A DNA stretch of 45,321 nt from Ruminococcus sp. (GCA_014799805.1 JAAVHJ010000021.1:1-45321); one strand, 5' to 3'; numbered from the stretch's first letter, positions 24,976-34,353 are shown. Numbers and translations: made by a program. Notes: a model not told the origin generated them from the letters alone.

Positions 24976-26247
24976 ATGTATCAAAATAAATTATCTTATG
25001 CAAGCTCTGTAATATTATTATTTTTAACACATATTTCTATGCTTGCTGTTGTTTTTATTCGGGGCAGTGTAGCAGGCGTATTTGATTTTATAAAATTAAC
25101 AGGAGCTGTACTGGCTTTAGATATTGGTTATTTATTAATCACACTGTATTATAAACAAATGACATATACACTTGATTTTATGCTATTGGGATTATTAAAT
25201 ATCAGCCTAATTTTTCAGTCTTGTTTTGGCGGAATTGGTTTATCAATCAAGCATTTGATTTCTTGCATCATGTGTCTTGCAAGCTGTGAAGCAGGTTTTT
25301 TATTGACACGTAATCATGAATGGATTAGAAAACAAAAAAAATATATTTATTTATTAATTTTTTTATTATTTTTAGCAATTATTTTTTTGACAGATAATCA
25401 AAAAAAATGGATTACACTAGGAGAATTATTTTCTATTCAGCCCTCAGAATTTATAAAACCCTGTTTTATTCTGGTATGTTCAGCCTCTATTGTAGAATTA
25501 CACAAGAAATTAAAAATTTTATTTTTCTATGTCTCAAAAGATACTTTGTTATTATCAATTATTGCTTTATTTATATTTGCGTTGCAATGGTGGTGTCATG
25601 ATTTAGGAAGCCTGCCGACATTTGCATTAATTTTTGTTTGTTCACTGGTGTGCAGATTATGCTATCCAAAAGCAAAAATTTCTAAAAAATTTATTATCAT
25701 TTCCTGTATATTTAGTGTGATTTTACTAATTATTGCATGGACATTTGCACCAGAATATGTACAAAGAAGATTACATGTTAACATCTGGGCTGACCGTTAC
25801 GGTGATGGTTACCAGCAATGTGAGGCATTAATTGGGATAGCAAAAGGCGGTTGGCTTGGCGTAGGTGCAGGAAACGGCAATTTATGTAATATATTTGCCT
25901 ATGATTCTGATATTGTCTTTGCAACTATCTGTGAAGAATGGGGGCTATTATATGCAATATTAACAATTTTATTAATTTTAATTATGCTAATGACAGTGTT
26001 AATCAATCCCCCAAAAAATTATTATCATGCAACTATGACGGCAGGCGTGACGGCAACAATTTTAGCACAAATGGCTCTGAATATTTTTGGTTCGTGTAAT
26101 TTAATTCCATTTACAGGCGTTACATTGCCCTTTATTTCACAAGGGGGAAGTTCCATGATAACATGCGGTTTTTTAGTTGGCATGTTAAAAGCCGGACAAT
26201 CGCCGTTATTTCATCATGAAGCATTAAAACGCAAAAGGAGCGTGTAA
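24976..26247 (+). CDS. SEDS peptidoglycan polymerase (FtsW/RodA/SpoVE family)
   Basis: A 423-aa polytopic membrane protein with about ten hydrophobic helices. SEDS proteins polymerise lipid II into glycan strands together with a class B PBP. Family markers are DRYGDGYQQCEALIGIAKGG, SDIVFATICEEWGLL with the conserved Asp at 312, and LPFISQGGSSM near the C-terminus. It lies 26 bp after the FHA gene and 5 bp before the PBP gene, so the pair probably acts as one synthase. Spacing from GGAGG to the ATG is long (about 14 nt). Whether it is the elongation, division or sporulation paralogue cannot be decided, so no symbol is given. Confidence 0.92.
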   Translation: MYQNKLSYASSVILLFLTHISMLAVVFIRGSVAGVFDFIKLTGAVLALDIGYLLITLYYKQMTYTLDFMLLGLLNISLIFQSCFGGIGLSIKHLISCIMCLASCEAGFLLTRNHEWIRKQKKYIYLLIFLLFLAIIFLTDNQKKWITLGELFSIQPSEFIKPCFILVCSASIVELHKKLKILFFYVSKDTLLLSIIALFIFALQWWCHDLGSLPTFALIFVCSLVCRLCYPKAKISKKFIIISCIFSVILLIIAWTFAPEYVQRRLHVNIWADRYGDGYQQCEALIGIAKGGWLGVGAGNGNLCNIFAYDSDIVFATICEEWGLLYAILTILLILIMLMTVLINPPKNYYHATMTAGVTATILAQMALNIFGSCNLIPFTGVTLPFISQGGSSMITCGFLVGMLKAGQSPLFHHEALKRKRSV

Positions 26248-26252
26248 AAAAT

Positions 26253-27626
26253 ATGAAAAGTATTCATAGAGTACAGCATTTAATTAGTATCATGCTATTA
26301 CTATTTTTGGGCATATTTGGATTTTTAATATATAAGCTCCAGAAAGAAGCAGGATTTTATATCTCAAATGCGTCTAGCATATCGCTTGGTTATGTCTATG
26401 ACAGAAACGGAGATATTTTATTTGACCAAAACGCAAATACACAAGTTTACGGTTCTGATTATTTTTTAGATATTGGTAATCTGATTGGCGATGATTCCCA
26501 TCAAATGAATAATACACTTGTTGCACAGAACATTGGTGCACTTGCTAATTTCAGCTTTATGCTTGGTGAACAAGAAAATGGACAATCAGCGATTTATTGT
26601 ACACTTGACCATAAAGTCAATCAAAAAGTATATCAGGCATTTGGCTCTAAAAATGGCTGTGCAGTGGCTTATAATTATTTGACAGGTGAAATTTATGTTT
26701 GTTTCAGTAAGCCAAGTGTGAATATTTTAAATCATTATGCTGATTTAGATACGCTAGAAGATGGAAGTTTACTTTGTAAAGTATTTTATCCGACAGTACC
26801 AGGTTCCACACAGAAAATTGCAACAAGCATTGCTGCTCTTGAAAGCTTTGGCTATGATAATTTAATGCAAAAAAATTTCAACTGCACAGGTATTTATACA
26901 AATTTAAGTAATACTGATATTAAATGTCACAGACTTGCGGGACATGGTGAACAAAATATCATACAAGCTTTTGCTAATAGCTGTAATCCATATTTTGCAC
27001 AACTTGTAGAAGACAGAGAATTACCACTGGAAGATATTCAAACTATTTATGAAAAAATGGGATTTTATATCAATCAGCAAGGTTCACAGAAGTATCTTGA
27101 CATAAACGGCTTAACCGCTTTTACAGCATCTACAACGCTGACAAATAAAACAGATTTTAATACACAATGGGGCTGTATGGGACAAGGGGAAACGCTTGTA
27201 AGTCCATTACAATTAATGCTTTGGCAAAGTGCAATTGCAACGCAATCTGGTAAAACAACAATGCCATATTTCATAAATTATATCACAAAAGTAAATGGTG
27301 CAATTACTTCACAAGCACAAATTTCTTATAGTAGCCAAATGTTTTCAGAAATTACAGCAACACATATGCATGAAATTATGCTTGATAATGGTACAAAAAA
27401 TTATATAGATTTATTACCTGGCTATGACGTCGGTGTCAAAAGCGGTACCGCACAAGTCGAAAATGGTGACAAAGAAAATTCTTTACTGGTTGGTTTTGTA
27501 GATGATATTAATTTCCCGATTGCGTTCTGTGTTGAAATTGATGATAGAGTTGCTGGAGAAGTCAGCACATCAGATATTACAAAAGTTTTATTACAAAAAT
27601 TGCATGAAGCTTTGATTTCAGAGTAA
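26253..27626 (+). CDS. Class B penicillin-binding protein (transpeptidase)
   Basis: A 457-aa protein with an N-terminal membrane helix (~8-27) and an extracellular transpeptidase domain (~130-455). The active-site motifs are Ser185-Thr-Gln-Lys188 (PGSTQKI), SCN (243-245) and KSGTAQ (396-401), all complete. The N-terminal PBP dimerisation region is short, as in mycobacterial PbpA-type proteins, making it smaller than PBP2 or PBP3 of rods. It would cross-link the strands made by the SEDS protein encoded 5 bp upstream. A terminator follows directly. Confidence 0.93.
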   Translation: MKSIHRVQHLISIMLLLFLGIFGFLIYKLQKEAGFYISNASSISLGYVYDRNGDILFDQNANTQVYGSDYFLDIGNLIGDDSHQMNNTLVAQNIGALANFSFMLGEQENGQSAIYCTLDHKVNQKVYQAFGSKNGCAVAYNYLTGEIYVCFSKPSVNILNHYADLDTLEDGSLLCKVFYPTVPGSTQKIATSIAALESFGYDNLMQKNFNCTGIYTNLSNTDIKCHRLAGHGEQNIIQAFANSCNPYFAQLVEDRELPLEDIQTIYEKMGFYINQQGSQKYLDINGLTAFTASTTLTNKTDFNTQWGCMGQGETLVSPLQLMLWQSAIATQSGKTTMPYFINYITKVNGAITSQAQISYSSQMFSEITATHMHEIMLDNGTKNYIDLLPGYDVGVKSGTAQVENGDKENSLLVGFVDDINFPIAFCVEIDDRVAGEVSTSDITKVLLQKLHEALISE

Positions 27627-27633
27627 TATTAAA

Positions 27634-27678
27634 TTTTTCCTGTTTTTAAATTTTTATAAAAACAGGAAAATTTTTTTT
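27634..27678 (+). terminator. Terminator of the FHA-SEDS-PBP operon
   Basis: TTTTCCTGTTTTTA and TAAAAACAGGAAAA arms followed by eight T, right after the PBP stop codon. Confidence 0.88.
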
Positions 27679-27738
27679 AAAATTTCATAGGCATGAAAAA
27701 AGAAAATAATATAATAATTCTTTTCATCAAAAAATCTA

Positions 27739-27767
27739 TTGACATTCTGTAAAAAATAGGCTATAAT
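27739..27767 (+). promoter_or_regulatory. Promoter of the DUF389 gene
   Basis: TTGACA (27739-27744), 17-bp spacer, TATAAT (27762-27767); no TG extension. It starts 42 bp before the coding sequence. Confidence 0.85.
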
Positions 27768-27808
27768 AAATATAATTATTAAAATTTTTAGGAGAGATTA
27801 TTTATTTT

Positions 27809-28567
27809 ATGAATGATTTTAGATATGCATTAAAACATGCTTTTCGACTGGCAGAAGATTCAGCCTCACATGAAGAAATAAAAAAACGTATTCTGAGTGG
27901 TGGACAAGTAACTGGTACAAACATGTGTGTATTAATCTGTGCAATTTTAATTGCTTCTGTTGGATTAAATACTGGTTCAACAGCTGTGATTATTGGTGCA
28001 ATGTTAATATCACCCTTAATGGGAAGTATTTTGGCAATGGCTTATGGCGTAGCGTCAGCCGATTCACATCAGTTAAAAAGAAATATTTACGGATTTTTAA
28101 TTCAATTGACAATTAGCTTACTAGTATCAACAATTTATTTTTTATTATCACCGATTAATGAAGCTAGTTCTGAATTAATGGCTAGAACACAGCCAACTTT
28201 CTATGACGTGATTATTGCAACAGCGGGTGGCTTTGCTGGTATTATTGGCAGTACAAGACATGATAAAGTCAATAATATTATTCCTGGTGTTGCCATTGCA
28301 ACAGCGTTAATGCCTCCTGTCTGTACTTGTGGTTATTCTATCGCACATGGAGAATGGCAAATGCTTTCTGGTGCAGCTTATTTATTTATTGTCAATTGTT
28401 ATTTTATTTTTCTTTCGGCAATGTTAATTTTAGATATTTTAAACATTCCAAAAGTTAGTACACTTACTGATAAACAATGGAAACGCATCAAGAAAAAAAT
28501 GATACGCAATGCAGTAATTGTATTAATTCCAAGCATTGTATTTACATATTTAATGCTAACAGATTAA
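27809..28567 (+). CDS. DUF389-family membrane protein
   Basis: A 252-aa integral membrane protein. The conserved DUF389 core is evident: LICAILIASVGLNTGSTAVI, then IGAMLISPLMGSILAMAYG, and later VAIATALMPPVCTCGYSIA. About six hydrophobic helices are visible. The biochemical role of the family is unsettled. It is a single gene with its own consensus promoter and a bidirectional terminator; neighbours give no clue. Confidence 0.88.
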   Translation: MNDFRYALKHAFRLAEDSASHEEIKKRILSGGQVTGTNMCVLICAILIASVGLNTGSTAVIIGAMLISPLMGSILAMAYGVASADSHQLKRNIYGFLIQLTISLLVSTIYFLLSPINEASSELMARTQPTFYDVIIATAGGFAGIIGSTRHDKVNNIIPGVAIATALMPPVCTCGYSIAHGEWQMLSGAAYLFIVNCYFIFLSAMLILDILNIPKVSTLTDKQWKRIKKKMIRNAVIVLIPSIVFTYLMLTD

Positions 28568-28571
28568 ATTA

Positions 28572-28614
28572 AAAAAAACAGCTCCAGAAAATAAACAAAC
28601 TGGAGCTGTTTTTT
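28572..28614. terminator. Bidirectional terminator (DUF389 / beta-helix gene)
   Basis: AACAGCTCCAG and CTGGAGCTGTT arms with A and T runs outside, between two convergent genes. Confidence 0.9.
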
Positions 28615-28615
28615 A

Positions 28616-30001
28616 TTATTTTTCAGAAGATTTTCTTTTAGCGACTTTGACTTTTTTCTTTTCAGAATTTTCAGGCAATTCTTCTGGCGTTTTACTTTTC
28701 TTGAATACCAGAGCTAAAATTGCAATAAATGCCAATGCGACTAATACAGCAACTAAAATAATACTACGCATTGTTTTATCGCCAACTAATGTTGCATAAC
28801 TAGTCATTCTGCAAAGCGTCATGTCATTATTTTTGGATTCTATTTTATAATCCATTGCATCACATTCAAAACAATTAACGCCTGACCATGCTGGAGCAAA
28901 CACGGCTTTTTTTATTTTATTAGAAACACTGACACCGATTTTAGCAGAAGATTCTAATCCTGCATCTTTCAAATAACAAGAAATACCTGTATCTGATTCT
29001 GAATCCTGCCAGAATACAAGATTACTTTGTACACCATCTGCACTATTTTCTGTGATAGTAATTTTACCACTGACATGAATTGGCATAGATGACATTGCAA
29101 GAATACCACCACCTAAACGATTTTCACCTGATGCAATATTATTTTGAATAGATACCGTACTTCTTAGTGTTAATTCAGCGATATTATTTACAAGAATGCC
29201 ACCTCCGTGTACACCAACATTCTGTGTAAGACTTCCACCAGATAATTCTACAATACCTGCTTGTGCATAAATACCACCGCCAGATTGTGAACGATTGTCA
29301 GAAATTGTTCCGTTTGCAAGCTTAAAATTACCACCTGACAAAGCAACACCGCCACCACATTGACTTGCTGTATTATTTGAAATCGTTCCGCCACTCATGC
29401 TGAAATTACTTTCTTCTCCAACAAGCAGAACACCACCGCCACTACTTTCTGTTTTATTACCAGTAATATTACCGCCCCACATGTTGACTGTACCACCAGT
29501 TTCTACATAAATACCACCTGCACCATCAAGACTATTACCACCTGTGATAGTTCCACTGTTGCCAAGTTCTGTATTTGTATCTGTGAGATTTAATACACCG
29601 CCATTTTGCACATGAATCACTTCACCATTTTCAATTGCAAATTCTAAATTACGATTAATACTACAGCCATTTAAATCAATTGTAATTTCATGACCAGACG
29701 GCACACATAATACACCATCAAAGGCAAAGCCTTCACCTGTGCCAAATCTTGTCCCATAAGAAGAAACCCAGTCTTGATATAAAACAATCATAGCAGAAGT
29801 ACCTGTCATAGCCGTATTCCACATTGCCTCTGCACCGCCGGAAGTCGTATTATCATAATAATAAGAAGTTTCATTATTAACAGTAACAGAAGCAACTGCA
29901 CCTTGTGGGACATAATTCACAGCATGACTGTTTCCATTTGGAACAGATGCAAAAAATAATACACCTGTTAAAACTGTCGCAAAAATATTTTTCAATTTCA
30001 T
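28616..30001 (-). CDS. Membrane-anchored beta-helix surface protein
   Basis: A 461-aa surface protein. Signal peptide ~1-27. Residues ~120-360 contain repeated turns of a right-handed beta-helix of the Pmp/adhesin type, with units such as GGIYVETGGTVNMWGGNITGN and GGGVALSGGNFKLANGTISDN, each about 20-25 residues. Near the C-terminus a membrane helix (~418-438, IILVAVLVALAFIAILALVF) is followed by a strongly basic tail, so the protein stays in the membrane with no sortase signal. The ATG at 30001 has GGAG before it; the frame is open further upstream but that part lacks a signal and is not used. Function (adhesin, glycan binding or lyase-like) is unknown. Confidence 0.85.
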   Translation of the reverse strand: MKLKNIFATVLTGVLFFASVPNGNSHAVNYVPQGAVASVTVNNETSYYYDNTTSGGAEAMWNTAMTGTSAMIVLYQDWVSSYGTRFGTGEGFAFDGVLCVPSGHEITIDLNGCSINRNLEFAIENGEVIHVQNGGVLNLTDTNTELGNSGTITGGNSLDGAGGIYVETGGTVNMWGGNITGNKTESSGGGVLLVGEESNFSMSGGTISNNTASQCGGGVALSGGNFKLANGTISDNRSQSGGGIYAQAGIVELSGGSLTQNVGVHGGGILVNNIAELTLRSTVSIQNNIASGENRLGGGILAMSSMPIHVSGKITITENSADGVQSNLVFWQDSESDTGISCYLKDAGLESSAKIGVSVSNKIKKAVFAPAWSGVNCFECDAMDYKIESKNNDMTLCRMTSYATLVGDKTMRSIILVAVLVALAFIAILALVFKKSKTPEELPENSEKKKVKVAKRKSSEK

Positions 30002-30043
30002 GTATTGATTCTCCAGTTCTTTAAAATTAAAATATCTATTATT

Positions 30044-30072
30044 ATTATACAACGAATCGCTTAAAATTACAA
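30044..30072 (-). promoter_or_regulatory. Promoter of the beta-helix surface protein gene
   Basis: Minus-strand TTGTAA (30072-30067), 17-bp spacer, TATAAT (30049-30044). It supports the start codon at 30001 because it lies inside the open frame upstream of it. Confidence 0.65.
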
Positions 30073-30156
30073 TGTCACAAAAAAGCAGATTTATTGTCCT
30101 ATTTTGGCATAGTATTTTGTGCATTTTGACAAATTTTCAATATTTTTGCCTACTCC

Positions 30157-30185
30157 TTGACAACTCCTGTTTTTTGCAGTATAAT
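30157..30185 (+). promoter_or_regulatory. Promoter of the rhomboid-like gene
   Basis: TTGACA (30157-30162), 17-bp spacer, TATAAT (30180-30185). It lies within the open frame upstream and so supports the start at 30235. Confidence 0.82.
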
Positions 30186-30234
30186 AATTACTATAATTTT
30201 TATATCACATGCAAGAAAGGGGTTTTTCATTATC

Positions 30235-30930
30235 ATGCAATTTCTGAACAAATTAGAACGCAAGTTTGGAAAATATGCCATTTCTAACCTAATGTCAATA
30301 ATTGTCTTTGGCATGGCACTGGTTTTTTTATTAGATAGTTTTACAAGTGCAAATCCTGATTATGAATATGGCTTAAGTTCGTTATTATATTTTAGCCGTA
30401 ATGCAATTTTACATGGGGAAATCTGGAGAATTTTAACATTTTTATTTCTTCCCCTTGAAAATAATCCATTGTTTATTATTTTCATGTTATATTTTTATTG
30501 GCTGATTGGTAATGCATTAGAACGACAATGGGGTAGTTTTAAATTTAATATTTATTATCTAACTGGCATAATCGGTACAATCATTGGTGGATTGATTACA
30601 GGTTTTGCAACAAATACGTTTTTAAATTTATCTTTATATTTGGCATTTGCAATGATGTTTCCGAATTTTGAAATATTATTATTTTTCTTTATTCCTGTTA
30701 AAATAAAATATCTTGGCATTCTGGAAGCGATATTTTTGCTAGTTGAATTTATCATCAGCGACTGGGCAAACAGGGCTTGTATTTTAGTTTCACTGATTAA
30801 TATCATATTATTTTTCGGCAAAGATTTCTATCGGTCTGTAAAAGCATTTATTCGCAGAAAACGTTATCAAAGAAAAAATAAACAAAATCAAACGAACTGG
30901 AGAAATAATCATTGGTGGGAAAATAAATAA
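30235..30930 (+). CDS. Rhomboid-like membrane protein lacking the catalytic Ser/His
   Basis: A 231-aa protein with about six membrane helices. The start of the rhomboid fold is recognisable: HGEIWRILTFLFLP, then a long helix, then ALERQWGSFKFNIYYLTG. The GxSG serine motif and paired C-terminal His of active rhomboids are not visible; the equivalent segment reads LNLSLYLAFAMMFPNFEI. It therefore looks like a pseudoprotease or Derlin-like relative, a type that is widespread in Clostridia. The C-terminus is a basic cytosolic tail. ATG at 30235 with AAAGGGG upstream. It is divergent from the beta-helix protein gene. Function unknown. Confidence 0.78.
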   Translation: MQFLNKLERKFGKYAISNLMSIIVFGMALVFLLDSFTSANPDYEYGLSSLLYFSRNAILHGEIWRILTFLFLPLENNPLFIIFMLYFYWLIGNALERQWGSFKFNIYYLTGIIGTIIGGLITGFATNTFLNLSLYLAFAMMFPNFEILLFFFIPVKIKYLGILEAIFLLVEFIISDWANRACILVSLINIILFFGKDFYRSVKAFIRRKRYQRKNKQNQTNWRNNHWWENK

Positions 30931-30936
30931 ATTTAT

Positions 30937-30974
30937 AAAAAACCGTCTGGGAAATCATATTTCAGACGGTTTTT
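30937..30974. terminator. Bidirectional terminator (rhomboid-like / VWA gene)
   Basis: AAAAACCGTCTG and CAGACGGTTTTT arms around a short AT-rich loop between convergent genes. Confidence 0.9.
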
Positions 30975-30986
30975 AATTATATATTA

Positions 30987-32411
30987 TTATTGTTTATATT
31001 CTTGAATTATTCTGACAATAATATCATGTAATGATTCTACTTGATAATCGCCTATAATTGGCTCAAGATGAGAACCGCCAATGCCAGAATCATCTGTCAA
31101 GAAAATATAGTCACTATTTGTACAAATTGCAATTGCTCTGCCAAATAATTCTGTTTCACGGGAGCTGTTAGAAGAAACCACTGGCACAAGGTGAATGCCT
31201 TTTTTAGATGCTTCAGCAACTGCCTGTTGCAGCTGTAAAATATCTGTTGAGAATTCATGTGGAGGTGCATCATAAATTAAAAATGCAATTTTCACAGAAT
31301 CTTCTTGCCATATACTATTGCAAATTGTTTCTGTTAAAATCTCTGCAACAGCTTCTGGTTCATCTCCTCCACCAGATGCACTTTCTGCACAGAGTAAATT
31401 TTTAATTTCTTGTGTATCACTTGTAAAATCAAAGCATTTTGTGACATAACTATCACCATCATCTTTATAGAAATTTACAGAATATCTTGTGTTTTCATCT
31501 CCGACTTCTTCGGCAATCGCACTGAAATCACTTTGCAAAAACAGCATTTCATCACCCATAGAACCTGTTGTATCTACAATAAACATAATTTCTGTATTCG
31601 CATATAATTTTGGTTCTGTATCTAATATCACATCATATTCACTGTTATAACTTAATATTTCATCTTGTGAATTATCTGATGTTGTAGTAATATTTTCAAA
31701 ATCAAGTGCTATTTCTTGTGAAATATTATCCTGCTGAACAATAATTTTATTACCAGATTGTTCTGCATTCGCAAACAGATAAGCTACCCCGTTTTTATTT
31801 GTTTTAGAACACCAAATCGCATTATCTTCCTGCATAAGCATGACTTCTGCATTTGGCAACAGTTCGCCGTCTGAATTTTTCACTGTAACGGCAATTCGTC
31901 TTGTTGGGTCAATTCCAAAACTTGGAAATTGAACTAATCCAGTGTTGACTAAATTTTGAAAAAATCCCCAATTATTATTATCATTCCATTGACCAGCTGT
32001 TAGCATACCAATTTTAGATTCTTGTGAATCAAATTCACTAGTTACTTGAAAAGCTTCCCCATTTTCATCTGGTATTATTTCATCAGCAAGCATATCTGAT
32101 TTTGGTGCTTCTGCGTTTAATTCTGGTTCCATGTCAGCAGGAGCTATTTCTGCTTCTGGAGACTCACCATCATAGCTAAACATATCATCGCCTCCAAATC
32201 CTGCATAATCAGCATCCGGTAAATCTCCTGCATCATCAAAAGCCGCATCTTCGGCAGCTCCATCTGCATTATCTATCACATTCATAGCAATAGAATTTTC
32301 GGATTTTTCAGCTATACCGCTACGGCTCATATCAGATGTTGCACCACAGCCATGATAGCAAATTGCTGTCAGAATACCAATTAACAAAATTAATTTTTTT
32401 TCATATTTCAT
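30987..32411 (-). CDS. VWA-domain surface lipoprotein
   Basis: A 474-aa exported protein. The N-terminus has a short hydrophobic signal ending in YHGCGA, a probable lipobox (Cys22). A long acidic linker (~25-130) is rich in Asp, Glu and Ala with loose repeats. A conserved segment, MLTAGQWNDNNNWGFF, then a small Ig-like domain (~165-240) lead into a von Willebrand A domain (~268-474). Its MIDAS motif is DTTGS (Asp280), so a metal site is likely. Such proteins usually mediate adhesion or surface complex assembly. The ATG at 32411 is chosen because GAGGAGG is 9 nt upstream; the longer frame begins with a TTG adjoining that site. No partner gene is adjacent. Confidence 0.85.
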   Translation of the reverse strand: MKYEKKLILLIGILTAICYHGCGATSDMSRSGIAEKSENSIAMNVIDNADGAAEDAAFDDAGDLPDADYAGFGGDDMFSYDGESPEAEIAPADMEPELNAEAPKSDMLADEIIPDENGEAFQVTSEFDSQESKIGMLTAGQWNDNNNWGFFQNLVNTGLVQFPSFGIDPTRRIAVTVKNSDGELLPNAEVMLMQEDNAIWCSKTNKNGVAYLFANAEQSGNKIIVQQDNISQEIALDFENITTTSDNSQDEILSYNSEYDVILDTEPKLYANTEIMFIVDTTGSMGDEMLFLQSDFSAIAEEVGDENTRYSVNFYKDDGDSYVTKCFDFTSDTQEIKNLLCAESASGGGDEPEAVAEILTETICNSIWQEDSVKIAFLIYDAPPHEFSTDILQLQQAVAEASKKGIHLVPVVSSNSSRETELFGRAIAICTNSDYIFLTDDSGIGGSHLEPIIGDYQVESLHDIIVRIIQEYKQ

Positions 32412-32514
32412 AAAAATTTTCCTCCTCAAATTGCTTTTATTATAAATACGAATTTACATGCCCATTTTTATGGTGTGATATTGCACAAAGTTTTTTAACA
32501 TATTTTGTTAGAGA

Positions 32515-32543
32515 TTGACAATGCTTGTAAAACCTGTTATAAT
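32515..32543 (+). promoter_or_regulatory. Promoter of tgt-mntP
   Basis: TTGACA (32515-32520), 17-bp spacer, TATAAT (32538-32543) with TGT before it, 20 bp before the tgt start. It rules out the longer upstream reading of tgt, which would begin inside the -35 box. Confidence 0.87.
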
Positions 32544-32562
32544 AAAGCAGGAGGTATTTTTT

Positions 32563-33708
32563 ATGAGTATTTACAAATTATTAAAAACAGAAAATCTTGC
32601 AAGACGTGGACAAGTTACCACTGTACATGGCGTTTTTCAGACGCCATGTTTTATGAACGTTGGCACATCTGGGGCAATCAAAGGTGGTATTTCTTCGCCT
32701 GAATTAAATGACTTAAAGTGTCAGGTTGAATTATGCAATACTTATCACTTGCATTTACGTCCAACAGATATTGTAATTAAACAAATGGGCGGTTTGCATA
32801 AATTTATGAACTGGCAAAAACCAATTTTAACAGATAGTGGAGGTTTTCAGGTCTTTTCTTTGGCAAAACTGCGTAAGATAAAAGAAGAAGGTGTTTATTT
32901 TCAATCACATTTGGACGGTAGTAAATTATTTATTAGTCCTGAAGTCAGCATGCAAATTCAGTCAAATTTAGCAAGTACAATTGCAATGGCTTTTGATGAG
33001 TGTGTAGAAAATCCTGCACCATATGATTATTCTGCTCGGTCCTGTGAACGTACCACAAGATGGTTAGTTAGATGCAAAAACGAAATGCAACGATTAGCAA
33101 GCTTGCCAGATACGCTGAATCCAAAGCAATTATTATTTGGCATTAATCAAGGCTGTACGTTTGAGAAATTACGCATTGCACACATGCAAGCGATAGCAGA
33201 ACTTGATTTAGATGGCTATGCAGTAGGAGGACTTGCCGTTGGTGAACCCACAGAAGAAATGTATCGGATTTTAGATGCTGTCGTGCCATATATGCCAGAA
33301 CAAAAACCTAGATATTTAATGGGTGTAGGCACGCCGTCTAATATTATTGAAGCTGTTGCAAGAGGGATTGACATGTTTGACTGTGTCATGCCAACCAGAA
33401 ATGCAAGACATGGAACGATTTTCACATGGTCTGGCATTCGTCATATGAAAAATTTAACTTATCAGACTGACCCAAGACCTATGGACGAAGCTTGTGACTG
33501 TCCAGCATGCAGAAATTTTTCAAGAGCCTATGTCAGACATTTATTTAAGGCAAATGAAATGCTGGCAGGACGTTTAACAGTGATTCATAATTTATATTTT
33601 TATAATACACTCACTGAAAAAATCCGTGAAGCTTTAGACAACGGCAAATTTGCAGAATTTAAAGCAAAATATTCAGAATTATTAGCAAAAAAAGCACCAG
33701 AAGATTAA
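32563..33708 (+). CDS. tgt: tRNA-guanine transglycosylase (Tgt)
   Basis: A 381-aa enzyme that swaps guanine-34 in GUN anticodons for a queuine precursor. Catalytic Asp91 (LTDSGGFQVFS) and nucleophile Asp273 (MFDCVMPTRNARHG) are present, as is the zinc site CDCPAC with its downstream Cys/His. Length is normal. ATG at 32563 has AGGAGG 8 nt upstream. The usual neighbours queA and yajC are absent; mntP follows 32 bp later on the same strand. Confidence 0.96.
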   Translation: MSIYKLLKTENLARRGQVTTVHGVFQTPCFMNVGTSGAIKGGISSPELNDLKCQVELCNTYHLHLRPTDIVIKQMGGLHKFMNWQKPILTDSGGFQVFSLAKLRKIKEEGVYFQSHLDGSKLFISPEVSMQIQSNLASTIAMAFDECVENPAPYDYSARSCERTTRWLVRCKNEMQRLASLPDTLNPKQLLFGINQGCTFEKLRIAHMQAIAELDLDGYAVGGLAVGEPTEEMYRILDAVVPYMPEQKPRYLMGVGTPSNIIEAVARGIDMFDCVMPTRNARHGTIFTWSGIRHMKNLTYQTDPRPMDEACDCPACRNFSRAYVRHLFKANEMLAGRLTVIHNLYFYNTLTEKIREALDNGKFAEFKAKYSELLAKKAPED

Positions 33709-33740
33709 ATTTTAATTTTTTAAGAACATGGGGCGATTTT

Positions 33741-34310
33741 ATGAATTTTTGGGAATTACTGCTAACAGCAATTAGTGTTTCTATGGACGCATTTGCGGTT
33801 TCTATTACAGATGGGCTATGCTGTAAAAACTTGCAAAAAAAGCAATTTATTTCCATTGGCTTATGTTTTGGAATATTGCAAGGTCTCATGCCAATAATAG
33901 GTTTTTTCTTGGGACAGACATTTGCAAATTATATTAGAGTAGTGGATCATTATGTTGCATTAGTATTATTAAGCTATATCGGCGGAAAAATGATTTTTGA
34001 TGCTATTACAGAAGCAAAACAAGAGAAACCAGAATTTTATGATTTAAATTTTAAAATCATATTGGTACAGGGGATTGCGACTAGTATTGACGCATTAGCA
34101 CTTGGCGTTAGTTTTTCGGCATTGGCAAATATAAAAATCATGCCTATTGTAACAGAAATTATGCTAATTACTGGAATATTATCTATCATAGGTGTTTGTT
34201 TTGGCAAGCATTTAGGGAAAAAATTTGGCAGTTATGCATTATTCTTAGGAGGATTTATTTTAATCGCACTTGGTGTTAAAATCTTTGTAGAACATGTATT
34301 TTTTTCATAA
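33741..34310 (+). CDS. mntP: Manganese efflux pump MntP
   Basis: A 189-aa membrane protein with six helices. It has the two-fold repeated signature of the family: AISVSMDAFAVSITDGL in helix 1 and GIATSIDALALGVSFS in the second half, each with the conserved Asp. It exports Mn2+ to prevent overload. In many bacteria a yybP-ykoY riboswitch precedes it, but here only 32 bp separate it from tgt, leaving no room. It is probably expressed from the tgt promoter. Ribosome binding site weak (GGGGCGA). Confidence 0.92.
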   Translation: MNFWELLLTAISVSMDAFAVSITDGLCCKNLQKKQFISIGLCFGILQGLMPIIGFFLGQTFANYIRVVDHYVALVLLSYIGGKMIFDAITEAKQEKPEFYDLNFKIILVQGIATSIDALALGVSFSALANIKIMPIVTEIMLITGILSIIGVCFGKHLGKKFGSYALFLGGFILIALGVKIFVEHVFFS

Positions 34311-34314
34311 AATC

Positions 34315-34347
34315 AAAAAACGCATAGTAACATGCTATGCGTTTTTT
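34315..34347. terminator. Bidirectional terminator (mntP / dnaI)
   Basis: AAAAAACGCATAG and CTATGCGTTTTTT arms with a 7-nt loop. It ends both the tgt-mntP unit and the long minus-strand run that finishes with the DnaI-like gene. Confidence 0.92.
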
Positions 34348-34353
34348 ATATTA

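Noticed and set aside
28616..30001. Repeated GGG/GGT-rich units looked like a DNA repeat array
   Set aside because: The periodicity is at the protein level (beta-helix turns); the DNA units differ and are not direct repeats or CRISPR-like.
30002..30124. N-terminal extension of the beta-helix protein
   Set aside because: It would include the promoter boxes at 30044-30072 and would put a non-signal stretch before a clear signal peptide.
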